Positions 16,587 to 25,168 of a DNA stretch of 56,343 nt are shown here, one piece after another. Source of the stretch: Candidatus Fermentithermobacillaceae bacterium (GTDB lineage: Bacteria > Bacillota > Sulfobacillia > Fermentithermobacillales > DUSS01). Location of the stretch: assembly GCA_020725645.1 (NCBI GenBank), contig DYEQ01000002.1:1-56343 (forward strand), read 5' to 3'. The notes under the pieces are model-generated. The model was given only the letters and a program-made list of their open reading frames with translations, was not told the DNA's origin and did not search any database. Both the position numbers and the translations under genes were made by a program. Every line of letters begins with the position of its first letter. Position 1 is the first letter of the stretch.

Positions 16587-17160
16587 CCGCATCCTGAGGA
16601 AGCGCTACGGGATTAGAGAGTTCACCGGTGCTCCCGATTGCGTGCTGCGGATAGCGATAGGGCGTGCCAACAGAGAAATCCGGCTGTCCGACGGCACCAA
16701 AGTAGAACTGGATGACCCCGTTGGAGAAATCCATCTGTGGAACGAACGAATCCCCAAGATAAGCCGGTATGGACCCGATATGACGTGGGGCCTTGAATTT
16801 CAGCGCCTGGTCGTTAAATCCTTACGGCTTTTGGCCGATTACGTTCAAGCATCCCACGAGTTTGAGCATGTGAAGGCGTTCAGGGCGCGACTGGGCGTGA
16901 AAGGCCAGGATGGCGAAGCTAAGGTGGCGCGACTTGCCCAGCGGTTTGGATTCGAGATGTCCGCGACGACCGGGACACCGAGCTTGTTCGGCCGCTTCCA
17001 CCGGTTCTTCGATAACCTGTACGCAACGGGGCTCATATTGACGTTCAATCCCGCCAGTTTGAGAGGCAAGGGATTTTGGCGCTTTGAACGCCCGGAAGTC
17101 TGGATTTCGCGGAAACAGCTCCTGGACCGTTACGGAAATTCCCAGGGCTTACAGTCTTAG
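16549..17160 (+). CDS. YkoP-like protein, partner of the glycosyltransferase
   Basis: A 203-residue protein overlapping the end of the glycosyltransferase gene by 38 bases. Its opening, VVLRIDRILRKRYGI, and the segment VLRIAIGRANREIRLSDGTK with KVELDDPVGEIHLWN and then NERIPKI resemble the YkoP family, which in Bacillus stands next to a glycosyltransferase gene as here. The rest is helical, ending in a beta region (FWRFERPEVWISRKQLLDRYG) that may bind a partner. No membrane helix or catalytic motif is seen. TTG at 16549 is taken as start because AGGAGGTG lies ten bases upstream; ATG at 16522 and GTG at 16570 are alternatives. Function is unknown; work in surface glycolipid synthesis is inferred from the coupling. 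Confidence 0.6.
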   Translation: MRGPIAAVVLRIDRILRKRYGIREFTGAPDCVLRIAIGRANREIRLSDGTKVELDDPVGEIHLWNERIPKISRYGPDMTWGLEFQRLVVKSLRLLADYVQASHEFEHVKAFRARLGVKGQDGEAKVARLAQRFGFEMSATTGTPSLFGRFHRFFDNLYATGLILTFNPASLRGKGFWRFERPEVWISRKQLLDRYGNSQGLQS

Positions 17161-17230
17161 TTCTCAAAGAAGGCACCGCCTCCCACAGATTTCCTAAGTC
17201 AAAGCATATTCTGATTGCGACGCAGAAAGC

Positions 17231-17530
17231 ATGCCTGTCCTGGCGTGCGTCGAAGATTATGAGGAGCCGCAAAGGCGCTATCTCGGCCTCAAGTACGGCC
17301 AGAGATGTTCTGTGGTCATGGATGGGCGAAGCATCAGGCTCCAACGAGATGTGTCGGCTATTGCGACCGAAGTGATTCATCATTTTACTAGCTTGGTGGA
17401 TGCAGAGGTTGAGGTTATCCTTGAGATTTCGGTGAAAGCCCGGGATGAAATTCCTGAGCAAGTCGTAAGGACTGTGTCAGAGAACTGCAAGACCCTAAAG
17501 TTTAGGAGCAGTGAGTTTGAGACGGAGTAA
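17231..17530 (+). pseudogene. Remnant of a DUF499-like ATPase C-terminus
   Basis: A 99-residue open stretch without a convincing ribosome site. The sequence RLQRDVSAIATEVIHHFTSL, followed by DAEVEVILEISVKARDEIPE and VVRTVSENCKTLKF, closely resembles the end of large DUF499/AAA-type ATPases (typically over 900 residues). Only this end is present, and nothing ATPase-like precedes it. It is most likely the leftover of a deleted gene, though a short expressed protein cannot be excluded. Confidence 0.55.
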
Positions 17531-17573
17531 AGGGGACGAAAAACAACTGAAAACCAATGGGGGGTTCAGGGTC

Positions 17574-17897
17574 ATGACGGACATGATCGTAACCACAACA
17601 CCGGCAATCGACGGCCACAAAATCGATGAATACCTCGGCGTGGTGGCGGGGGAGGTAGCACTCGGTACCGACTTCGTCAGGGATTTCATTGCGTCCGTTG
17701 CGGACCTGTTCGGAGCGAGGACTGCGGCCTACGAGGAGAAGCTCCTGGAAGCCCGGGAGGTCTGTATAGACGAACTGCGCAGGCGAGCCGCGAGGCTGGG
17801 CGCCAACGCCGTGGTGGGAGTGAAGATCGATCACGAAATCCTGCAAAACGGGATGATGCTGGTGATCGCCACGGGAACTGCAGTGAGGGTGTCGTAA
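17574..17897 (+). CDS. YbjQ family protein (UPF0145, DUF74)
   Basis: A 107-residue cytoplasmic protein, the usual length of the YbjQ family. It shows the characteristic strands and helix: MIVTTTPAIDGHKIDEYLGV, GEVALGTDFVRDFIASVADLF, then a helix with ARLGANAVVGVKIDHEIL and the final strand MMLVIATGTAVRV. The family forms pentameric rings in solved structures; a heavy-metal role has been proposed but not shown. ATG at 17574 is chosen by homology length and by a G-rich site (GGGGGG, about ten bases upstream). It follows the DUF499-like remnant and faces the M28 gene. Confidence 0.9.
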   Translation: MTDMIVTTTPAIDGHKIDEYLGVVAGEVALGTDFVRDFIASVADLFGARTAAYEEKLLEAREVCIDELRRRAARLGANAVVGVKIDHEILQNGMMLVIATGTAVRVS

Positions 17898-18052
17898 AAG
17901 GGCGATAGCTGGTGCCGCGTCCGGTTACCTCGGCACGACAGATTATGAGCGGCGTCGTCGCACTTCCACACGTCGACGACGCCGCCGCCGAGGTTTTCCG
18001 TCGCTTTCCCGGTGAGATCCGGCTAACCCGCTCACTTCCGCCCATCAACAGC

Positions 18053-21000
18053 TCATTCGTCCTCAAGCTTTGCCTGCACAACAACGGGTTGACTGGACGG
18101 GGGCGTACTTATCACGTACAAAACCGTGATCATCCATGAAAACGCACTCAGAAACAAAGAGCTCGTCGCAGGCATCACCGGCGCGTTATAGATGAACCCC
18201 TTGAGCCAATTGCCGGAGCCAACAAACTTCCAGAACAACCAGAACCCGAGCCCCAGAGTCCATACGGCGCGAGATTGGTCCGAGTCATGATTGATTCTTC
18301 CGAAGAAAAACAACGGTAGAAGCATGGTTTCGAAAGCGATAAACGGGTTGGAAGCCGGGATCATCGCCAACAACAGAACGCAATACAGGAAGTTGAGGAA
18401 CCTTTTCTGCTGGATGGTGACCCAGCTGTACGGCAGGCCCGTTTCCCTAAGGAATCTTCCCCTCAGGAAGGTCAGAAGCGCCGTTCCGCCCATTGTGATA
18501 ACGAACCAGCAGGCGTGAATCAGAAAGAACGGCAGCGAAGAGGCGGCAGGAGAGCTCAAAAAACCGGGGATGAGCGCCGAAACCCACGCGAGAACGGCCA
18601 GACCAAACAGCCATGGCAGCTCCATCAGGGCAAAGCGGCCGGTACGGCTGAAATCTGTCCGCCCGCGGGTAAGCGTCAGGGCCAGCAGAAAAAGGGCGAG
18701 GAAAACGACGTAAATCGCAAAGGCCCGGAACGGTCCGGGAGGAAGAATCGACCCCGGGGTAATCACGTACGAGTTCGAGTTCAAATCGCCTATACCGAGA
18801 AAGCTGCTAGGGTCTATCTGTTTTGCCGCTCCAGTTTCGATTAGAGCTTTGGCAGTAGATTCCAAGCTTTTCACGTATTGCTCTACGAACCGACCGGTGA
18901 GTTCCAGCGTCCCGGGACTTACCTGGTCCAACACGTCTTCGTCGCCGTGTATGATCCTGCCGTGTAGAGAGCCTGGAGGGGTGCCGGTTCGGGCTGCCAT
19001 GATGCCGATGGCCGGTATGTTGCTGTTGACGAAGGGTTCGGAGTCCGTGGGTATCCGCCCAGCCGTTTTCTTCACTCTAGCCTGCCAGTATAGTAGTACC
19101 GAACTGTCCGTTTCGACGGCGCCTGCGTCCCAGTAGAATGGACTGAGTCCGAAGGGGGGCGAAGTCAGGACTTCATTGGCAAGTACAACGGTCCAAAGCG
19201 GGGTCTGCCCTTTAGCCGTGGCGGTTGGGTAGAATCCCACCGTATCCGCACCCTTGAAGCCCGTCATGTCGAGGATGATCGCAAGTTTGACCGGCATTTG
19301 CCGGTTCATGCTAACGAAAGCTTCTGAACCTTTGAGCCCCACTTCCTCGCCGTCGAAGGAGACGAAAACGTACGTGTAAAAGTGGTCCCCGGGCGTGAGT
19401 ATGCGGGCGAGTTCAAGCATGCTCGCGGTACCGGACCCGTTGTCTTCGGCGCCGGGATATCTTCCCGCCGTATCGCGGTGAGCTCCGATTAAGATGACAT
19501 CCTTAACCTTGCCGGGGCTTTCGGCGACCACGTTTATGCCCTTTGCGTATACTGCGAGGTCCCCCACGGTCGTCCCCAGAAGAGACCGCTCTTCACCCGC
19601 ACGCTTTGGGCGTTTAAGCGCGAAGCTGAATTCCTCAATACGCGTTTTCAAGCCCATGCGGGCGAACTCTTCCTGGACCCATAGAGCTGACTTGACGCCT
19701 TCGCCTGTGTCGACCTTGCGTTCCGGGTTATCGTGGACGAGCTTCTCCAGGTAGTCGAAGGCGCTTGTGCCGGAAAAGTATAATTCACAATCGTACAGGC
19801 GGACGACTTTGTCGATCTGGTCCGATCCGTAAGGAGGGAACGGTTTTTGAAGCTTAGGGTTGAAGAATAGGGGAATCGCCGCCAGGAGAAGCGCGTAGAC
19901 CAAGACGTGGCCGGCGACGGACGCCATCCGGCCTTTTCGGAGTTGTGTGCGATACTCCGGGGTGAGCCTCAGTTGCTCAAATTCCATCGTGTCCTCTCGA
20001 AGACTTCCCGCCAGTCTCCGCATCCACCCGGTAAGACCGCCAGCTTCGGGGGCGGGAGCCCTTCCGCCTTGGGACGATACGCGCGAAGCACCGATGTTCG
20101 GAGTAGCGGCCTCCGGAGTCACGACATTCGCAGTCGCGACACTCGAAGTCACCGCCTCCGGGCTCGTAGCTCCGCCGGTTCCAGTAGAGGGCCTTTCGCC
20201 GCGACCGGTGGCCGGCGCTCCAGCGGACCGAGTTCGCCCGAGAACACTCAGGAATTTACCGGTGATAAGTCTCAGGAACTCTTTCCGCACGAGTTTCTCG
20301 GGGAGACGTAACCGTCCCACGACGTAGAGCCCGCAAGCGGGAACGAGCATAAGAATGGCGTTCGTAGCTAGCTTCCCAACCAGAAGCGTTGGTCCCGTCT
20401 CAAGGACAGCTGCGTTCACAGCTTCGGGAAGGTCGATGCCGGCAAGAACCCGCGATAGCGCCGCAGTCCTGACAGACTCGGGCAGGACGTAGGCGAACGC
20501 CGCCCCAATTGCAGAGGATAGGCCCAGCACTTTGCCGGCTTTTTTGAAAGCTGTGCCGGAGAAATGGTGGAGGAGAAGGTAGGTGATGGTCATCAGCACT
20601 AGGAGGACCCCGGCGATTCGGGGCGTTGTCCCGGTTGCGCGGTAAGTTTGGAAGACGTCCACGGGCAAAACGAGGTAAAGATAATCCGAGACGTCGACCT
20701 GGTCCGGTATGGCTGCGATAAGATGCTCGTCCGCCGCCGGCGAGCTCCTTTTCAGCTCTTGGATAAGGGATTCCTTGATCGGGGTGATGTCCAGCCACAA
20801 GCCGGTTTTCAAGCGACCGTAGGATGAAAGATAAGATTTGAAAGCGGGCAAAGCTTTTTTCAACACGGGCCTGAGCGTTTGGGGGGAAAGGGCCCGATAT
20901 AGCGATTCCGAAACGGGTTTCTGCAACTCCCCGGGGAGTTCGGCCAGGGCGACGATTTCTTCGGCGAGACCCCGGCGAATCTCTTCGGTTTCCAGCACCG

Positions 21001-21112
21001 AAAGGGCCAGATTCGGTTCGAACAACGCCCAGATCACGCCGGATGAGAACAGGAACACGAAATTAGCTGCGAAAAGGACTACTATAATCGTTAGGGTAAG
21101 ATACTTACGCAC
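18053..21112 (-). CDS. Giant membrane-embedded M28 family metallopeptidase
   Basis: A 1019-residue protein with three parts. Residues 1-280: an N-terminal helix, a helical extracytoplasmic-looking region (LFEPNLALSVLETEEIRRGL and beyond) and further helices, followed by a Ser/Ala/Thr/Gly-rich linker near 295-360 that is low complexity. Residues about 400-740: an M28 aminopeptidase domain with all zinc ligands, IGAHRDT (His, Asp), GAEDNGSGT (Asp), FDGEEVGLKGS (Glu pair), LDMTGF (Asp) and a late His. Residues 760-1019: about eight hydrophobic helices. This resembles the design of ER/vacuolar M28 membrane proteases such as Fxna/PFF1, with an extra N-terminal module. GTG at 21112 has GGGGAGG about eleven bases upstream. 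The peptidase domain probably lies outside the membrane. Substrate unknown. Confidence 0.85.
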   Translation of the reverse strand: MRKYLTLTIIVVLFAANFVFLFSSGVIWALFEPNLALSVLETEEIRRGLAEEIVALAELPGELQKPVSESLYRALSPQTLRPVLKKALPAFKSYLSSYGRLKTGLWLDITPIKESLIQELKRSSPAADEHLIAAIPDQVDVSDYLYLVLPVDVFQTYRATGTTPRIAGVLLVLMTITYLLLHHFSGTAFKKAGKVLGLSSAIGAAFAYVLPESVRTAALSRVLAGIDLPEAVNAAVLETGPTLLVGKLATNAILMLVPACGLYVVGRLRLPEKLVRKEFLRLITGKFLSVLGRTRSAGAPATGRGERPSTGTGGATSPEAVTSSVATANVVTPEAATPNIGASRVSSQGGRAPAPEAGGLTGWMRRLAGSLREDTMEFEQLRLTPEYRTQLRKGRMASVAGHVLVYALLLAAIPLFFNPKLQKPFPPYGSDQIDKVVRLYDCELYFSGTSAFDYLEKLVHDNPERKVDTGEGVKSALWVQEEFARMGLKTRIEEFSFALKRPKRAGEERSLLGTTVGDLAVYAKGINVVAESPGKVKDVILIGAHRDTAGRYPGAEDNGSGTASMLELARILTPGDHFYTYVFVSFDGEEVGLKGSEAFVSMNRQMPVKLAIILDMTGFKGADTVGFYPTATAKGQTPLWTVVLANEVLTSPPFGLSPFYWDAGAVETDSSVLLYWQARVKKTAGRIPTDSEPFVNSNIPAIGIMAARTGTPPGSLHGRIIHGDEDVLDQVSPGTLELTGRFVEQYVKSLESTAKALIETGAAKQIDPSSFLGIGDLNSNSYVITPGSILPPGPFRAFAIYVVFLALFLLALTLTRGRTDFSRTGRFALMELPWLFGLAVLAWVSALIPGFLSSPAASSLPFFLIHACWFVITMGGTALLTFLRGRFLRETGLPYSWVTIQQKRFLNFLYCVLLLAMIPASNPFIAFETMLLPLFFFGRINHDSDQSRAVWTLGLGFWLFWKFVGSGNWLKGFIYNAPVMPATSSLFLSAFSWMITVLYVISTPPSSQPVVVQAKLEDE

Positions 21113-21240
21113 CTGTACAAACGCCTCCCCGATCTTTTCCGGGCAAAATCGCACGGGTTCTTAACGCGGGTTTTTTCAAAACCTAAGGTCCACGTGGTCG
21201 AGAACGCGGTGCGGCCTTTGTGGAACCACCATACTAATAG

Positions 21241-21939
21241 CTAACGTGCTAACAGTTCCTCCAACACCCGCGCCAGCGCGGAGCGGGCCAAGATCACCGG
21301 TACTCCCGTTTCCCTTCGCACAATGGACTTCATCTCCAGGGTAAAACCAATGCAATCCATCACAATCAACCCGGCGCCGAGGCATCGAAGCTTGCGGGCG
21401 GAGTCGAGAAGAGCCTGCCTATCCCCGTAAGGGGAGGCGGCGGTTACGAAAACGTTGCTGCTTGCTCTTCGCCATTTAACTTCCGCCTCCGGGATCTGGC
21501 TCTCATCGGGTATGATGACCCCCAGGGGCGACTGGCCCGCCACGGCGCTGACCATATGGAAGAGGATCCTTCCGGGGACGAGAAGGGCGGGAGCTTTGCC
21601 CTGGTTCGCAGCGGGGATGTGAAGGTCCGGGAAATCTCCGGTGCACAGGAGCGCTATGATGCTTGCGCCCCGGGAGGCAAGATACTTCATCTTTTGCTCA
21701 AGACGCGGTTTCACAAACGCATCTGTCACTTTCACCGGAGTGCCATCCCTCATCCTCGTGACTAAAACTCTATCCCCCGGGCGGGGAGCCGCCTTGGTCA
21801 GTTCCTCCAGAGTTAGATCGTCCAACGCGCCGGCTTCGACGAACTCGAGGTCCGGCCCGATCATGTTTTCAATCTCAGGCACTACGTCGGGTCTGGGCGA
21901 CTGGCCGATGGTGAGAGCGCCTACGATCGGCCTCAACAT
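21241..21939 (-). CDS. AroM family protein
   Basis: A 232-residue protein with the AroM signature at the start, VGALTIGQSPRPDVVPEI, and later LLCTGDFP, LGVIIPDESQ, and GLIVMDCIGFTLEMK. The Cys in LLCTG and in MDCIG sit in positions like the two Cys of Asp/Glu-racemase-like folds, so a related fold is plausible, but the biochemical role of AroM proteins is not established. ATG at 21939 is chosen: GGAAGGTGAG directly precedes it; an in-frame start at 21996 has no site. It is divergent from the NarL-type regulator gene, with 440 bases between. Confidence 0.85.
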   Translation of the reverse strand: MLRPIVGALTIGQSPRPDVVPEIENMIGPDLEFVEAGALDDLTLEELTKAAPRPGDRVLVTRMRDGTPVKVTDAFVKPRLEQKMKYLASRGASIIALLCTGDFPDLHIPAANQGKAPALLVPGRILFHMVSAVAGQSPLGVIIPDESQIPEAEVKWRRASSNVFVTAASPYGDRQALLDSARKLRCLGAGLIVMDCIGFTLEMKSIVRRETGVPVILARSALARVLEELLAR

Positions 21940-22382
21940 CTCACCTTCCCTTCGACTATGGGTGTACGGAAGCGGGTCCTTTTCCTTTGTTATCAACCGT
22001 CGGGTCCTGGGGCTCGTATCGCACAGGAAAATCGCCCGCTCCTCCGTGCCAGTCTTTCGTACACAAAACTATCAATATTGTACCGCTGTTGAAACGAAGA
22101 TGGCTATGTACTCCCTGTGGAACTTTCCGAGATCTGGAGGAATCCCCGAGGGTTCCGTGGTATATGAAGGATAATTACTCCGCCCGCGGTGAACGGGGGC
22201 GGAATAGCGAGCCCAGTCAGTTCGGACACCTCTTCGACCGGGTTTCATCTTGTACTTCCTTGAATGCCAGGTGCACGGACAGTTATCGGGACCAGGGTGC
22301 GACGGACCGATCGAGACTGCACTTACCGGTACCAAGACGCGACGACCGCAAGGCGCCGGGATCGAAAGGAGGGACGATTTCC
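21940..22382. other. Divergent intergenic region between the AroM and regulator genes
   Basis: About 440 bases without a credible gene. A frame runs open through the region toward the regulator but has no family-like residues and no ribosome site until the GTG at 22383. Promoters for both flanking genes must lie here; I could not define boxes with confidence. Confidence 0.4.
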
Positions 22383-23066
22383 GTGGGTGTCAGAATCCTC
22401 CTGGTTGACCCTCAAGCGCTGATCAGGAAGGGGATTTCAGCTCTGGCCGAAAAAATGGGTGACTTGGATGTCGTGGGCGAAGCGTCCAACGGTGAGGAAG
22501 CTCTGCAACGAGTGAAGGAGCTTCTGCCGGACGTGGTGGTCATGGAAATCTACCTGCCGCGGTTGGATGGTATTCAAGCTGCATCTTCGATAAAGAGCGA
22601 GTTTCCCGGGATAAAAGTGATCTTTCTGACAGTGTCCGAAAACGAGCAGGACTGTTTCGAAGCTTTAAAGGCGGGGGCCGACGGATACATTTTGAAAAGC
22701 GTCGAGCCCCAGGTCTTCTTCAAGATGTTGTCGGATGTCTGTCGCGGCGAACCGGCGATTTCCCCCGTAATGGCCGGAAAGATGATGCGAGCTTTGGCAC
22801 GAGGCCCCACCCAACGGTCGACGGGCAGTCCGTCACCGGCCTTGACAGCGAGGGAGAAGGAGGTTCTGAAGCTCGTCGCCCAGGGCGCCACGAATCGCGA
22901 GATTTCCGAGGCGTTATTCATAAGCGAGAACACCGTCAAGAACCACCTCCGCAGTATCCTCAGCAAGCTACAGTCCAAAAACAGAGCGCAAGCAGCCTCC
23001 TACGCGTTGCAGCAGGGCATCATCAGTTCAGGGTCGTCTTACCGGGATAGCTCTAACGAGCTATAG
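22383..23066 (+). CDS. NarL/LuxR-type response regulator with Glu at the phosphoacceptor position
   Basis: A 227-residue DNA-binding regulator. Receiver domain: residues 1-120, starting VGVRILLVDPQALIRKG; the Thr (FLTVSE) and Lys (YILKSVEP) switch residues are present. The phosphoacceptor Asp is replaced by Glu55 in VVVMEIYLPRLDG (codon 22545-22547), and the second acidic residue of the usual DD pair is Pro10. LuxR helix-turn-helix: LTAREKEVLKLVAQGATNRE, SENTVKNHLRSILSKL. So it probably works without phosphorylation. AAAGGAGG lies ten bases before the GTG start. No histidine kinase is adjacent. A terminator follows, and the hydrogenase operon starts 177 bases further on, so it may control that operon; this is inference from position. 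Confidence 0.9.
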   Translation: MGVRILLVDPQALIRKGISALAEKMGDLDVVGEASNGEEALQRVKELLPDVVVMEIYLPRLDGIQAASSIKSEFPGIKVIFLTVSENEQDCFEALKAGADGYILKSVEPQVFFKMLSDVCRGEPAISPVMAGKMMRALARGPTQRSTGSPSPALTAREKEVLKLVAQGATNREISEALFISENTVKNHLRSILSKLQSKNRAQAASYALQQGIISSGSSYRDSSNEL

Positions 23067-23155
23067 CTAAATGGTTAATTTGGGCCTGTTTGATCAGAGC
23101 ATCTGGACGATAGTGTTATGCTGAACGAGCGCTTATGTGAGCTCCGGGTAGCAAG

Positions 23156-23177
23156 CCGCCTCAAGGCGGTGTTTTTT
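23156..23177 (+). terminator. Terminator before the hydrogenase operon
   Basis: CCGCC (23156-23160) and GGCGG (23165-23169) enclose TCAA, followed by TGTTTTTT. The stem is short but a wider pairing, CTCCGGG with CCCGG beyond the T-run, may support it. It separates the regulator gene from the hydrogenase genes. Confidence 0.6.
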
Positions 23178-23242
23178 GAGCCCGGTTTGTGCTTGCCCTC
23201 ACAAATATCGAGTTCCCAAACTCGGAAAGAAGGTGAGATGCC

Positions 23243-24298
23243 GTGGCGGTTACCAAGACCTCGTCCGTGCCCGACATGGTAGTCCTGTCCGGCGAGCTAT
23301 GGCAAGAGCTTCTGAAACTGGTGACGGCTCAATACAAGGTTATCGGGCCGGTACGCAGGGGTTCGGAGCACGTATTTGCCCCCGTAAAAGATCCTCGCGT
23401 GCTGGACATGGCGTACGTAACGACGATTTTGCCCCCTAAGAAGGTATTCCATCAGCCTTTTCAGGTGCTGTTCTCATTCGACGCGGAAGAAGGCACCCTG
23501 GCCGAAGCGGAATCCGGCGAGGAGAAAGTGGTATGGGGGATCCACCCCTGTGATATGCACGCCATTGCCATCCTCGACAAGGTTTACGGCGTCGAGTACC
23601 CCGACCCTTACTACCTCCGTAACAGGGAGAACACCATCATCGTAGCTAAGAACTGCACGGAAATCGGGGAGGACTGCTTTTGCCTATCCATGGGAACCGG
23701 ACCTGCCCTCCGGAGCGGATACGACCTTCTTCTGACGGACCTAGGCGGGCGATATCTCGTGGAGGTCGGCACGGCTAAAGGCAGAAAACTTCTCTCCGGC
23801 CTGGATGTCCCGCCTGCGCCCCGGGTCGTGCTGGTGGAAAAGGAAAAGCGGCTTTCCCAGGCGAGGCAGAGGTTTAGAAAGCGAATGGTCACCCAGGGGA
23901 TTCAAGAACTTCTGGAGGAGAACTTCAGGCACCCCATCTGGGAGGAACTGATGCGGGAGTGCCTCGCGTGCGGATCGTGCACCATGGTTTGCCCCACGTG
24001 CTTTTGCTACAACGTGGTGGATAAGATGGACCTCGACCTTAAAACGGGTAGGAGGCAGCGGGAGTGGGATTCCTGCATGCTTCTGGAGTATGCCCAGGTA
24101 GCTTTAGGTCAGAACTTCAGGCGGGACCGGGACGCCCGGATCAAGCAGCGGATATACCACAAACTCCTCTACTACGAGCCGCAGTTCGGAACCCTGGGCT
24201 GCGTTGGTTGCGGTCGTTGCATCGGCGCCTGCGTCAAGCGGATAGATATCACCGACGTGGTTTCGAGACTGGCGGAGTCAGTGGAGTCCGAGAGGTAA
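23243..24298 (+). CDS. hydB: NiFe hydrogenase (group 3b type) beta subunit, 4Fe-4S electron-transfer protein
   Basis: A 351-residue iron-sulfur protein of the sulfhydrogenase beta/AsrA family. The centre has WGIHPCDMHAIAILD and a long conserved region; the C-terminal part has two 4Fe-4S motifs, CLACGSCTMVCPTC and CVGCGRCIGACVK. It should carry electrons between the gamma flavoprotein and the hydrogenase module. The gene order beta-gamma-delta-alpha that begins here is that of archaeal soluble hydrogenase I (HydBGDA) and of group 3b enzymes. GTG at 23243 has AAGAAGGTGAG upstream. The next gene follows after 24 bases. The protein has no signal or membrane segment, so the complex is cytoplasmic. 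Confidence 0.9.
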   Translation: MAVTKTSSVPDMVVLSGELWQELLKLVTAQYKVIGPVRRGSEHVFAPVKDPRVLDMAYVTTILPPKKVFHQPFQVLFSFDAEEGTLAEAESGEEKVVWGIHPCDMHAIAILDKVYGVEYPDPYYLRNRENTIIVAKNCTEIGEDCFCLSMGTGPALRSGYDLLLTDLGGRYLVEVGTAKGRKLLSGLDVPPAPRVVLVEKEKRLSQARQRFRKRMVTQGIQELLEENFRHPIWEELMRECLACGSCTMVCPTCFCYNVVDKMDLDLKTGRRQREWDSCMLLEYAQVALGQNFRRDRDARIKQRIYHKLLYYEPQFGTLGCVGCGRCIGACVKRIDITDVVSRLAESVESER

Positions 24299-24322
24299 AG
24301 AACGAAAACCGGGGGGAGATAG

Positions 24323-25168
24323 ATGATCAATCCGTTCAAACCCGAGATGGCGGTGATCACGGAGGTTGTCAAAGAGACCTCCGACACCACCACTTATACG
24401 TTCCGCTTTAAAGAATCAGAAACGAGGGAAACCTGGGGTTTTGAACCGGGGCAATTCAACATGATTACCGTCTTCGGCATCGGCGAGGCGCCGATCTCCA
24501 TAAGTTCCGGTCCGGGCGATACGGGTTTCTTCCAACACACCGTGAGACACGTGGGAAACGTCACCAACGCCCTGGCGAAGAAAAGGCCCGGGGACGTCGT
24601 GGGAATCCGCGGGGCATACGGGACCGGGTGGCCGCTCCGCCTCTTGTACGGTCGAAATCTCCTGATAGTCGCCGGCGGAATTGGCCTTGCACCCCTTCGA
24701 CCTGTAATCCGGGAAGTAATGAGGCAGCGGGACAGGTTTAAGGAAGTGGAGGTCCTCTACGGTGCCCGCACTCCCGGAGATATGCTTTTCGTCAGGGAAT
24801 TTCCCGACTGGTCGAAGCATGTGAATCTGAGACTTGCCGTGGACATGGTCCCGCCCGGAGTCAAATGGGACCACAAAGTGGGCGTTGTGACCACCCTCTT
24901 TTCCGAGATGTTCAGCCAGCCCAGCAATACCGTGGTGCTGACCTGCGGCCCGGAGATCATGATGAAGTTCGTGGTACGTGGGCTCCTCCATATGGGCTTC
25001 TCTCCCGACCGCATCTACGTCTCCATGGAACGCCGGATGCACTGCGGAGTGGGCAAGTGCGGGAGGTGCCAGATCGGCCCGAGGTTTACATGCAAGGACG
25101 GCCCAGTATTTGCGTACGAAGAGCTGGCGGCACTTCCCGAGGAAGTGTTGGGAGGTGTTGGCAGGTGA
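24323..25168 (+). CDS. hydG: NiFe hydrogenase gamma subunit, FAD/NAD(P)-binding with 2Fe-2S tail
   Basis: A 281-residue ferredoxin-reductase-like subunit. FAD-binding region: WGFEPGQFNMITVFGIGE then PISISSGPGD. Nucleotide-binding part: NLLIVAGGIGLAPLRP, LYGARTPGDMLF, VVLTCGPEIMM. The C-terminus has four Cys for a 2Fe-2S cluster: CGVGKCGRCQ followed by FTCKDGP. It links hydrogenase electrons to NAD(P)H. The symbol follows the archaeal sulfhydrogenase naming and is not the FeFe hydrogenase maturase of the same name. A GGGGGAG site precedes the ATG. The last four bases are shared with the delta subunit gene. Confidence 0.9.
   Translation: MINPFKPEMAVITEVVKETSDTTTYTFRFKESETRETWGFEPGQFNMITVFGIGEAPISISSGPGDTGFFQHTVRHVGNVTNALAKKRPGDVVGIRGAYGTGWPLRLLYGRNLLIVAGGIGLAPLRPVIREVMRQRDRFKEVEVLYGARTPGDMLFVREFPDWSKHVNLRLAVDMVPPGVKWDHKVGVVTTLFSEMFSQPSNTVVLTCGPEIMMKFVVRGLLHMGFSPDRIYVSMERRMHCGVGKCGRCQIGPRFTCKDGPVFAYEELAALPEEVLGGVGR

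Noticed and set aside
24865-25164. Longer N-terminus for the hydrogenase delta subunit
   Set aside because: It would overlap the gamma gene by 300 bases; the GTG at 25165 has a proper ribosome site and the family start.
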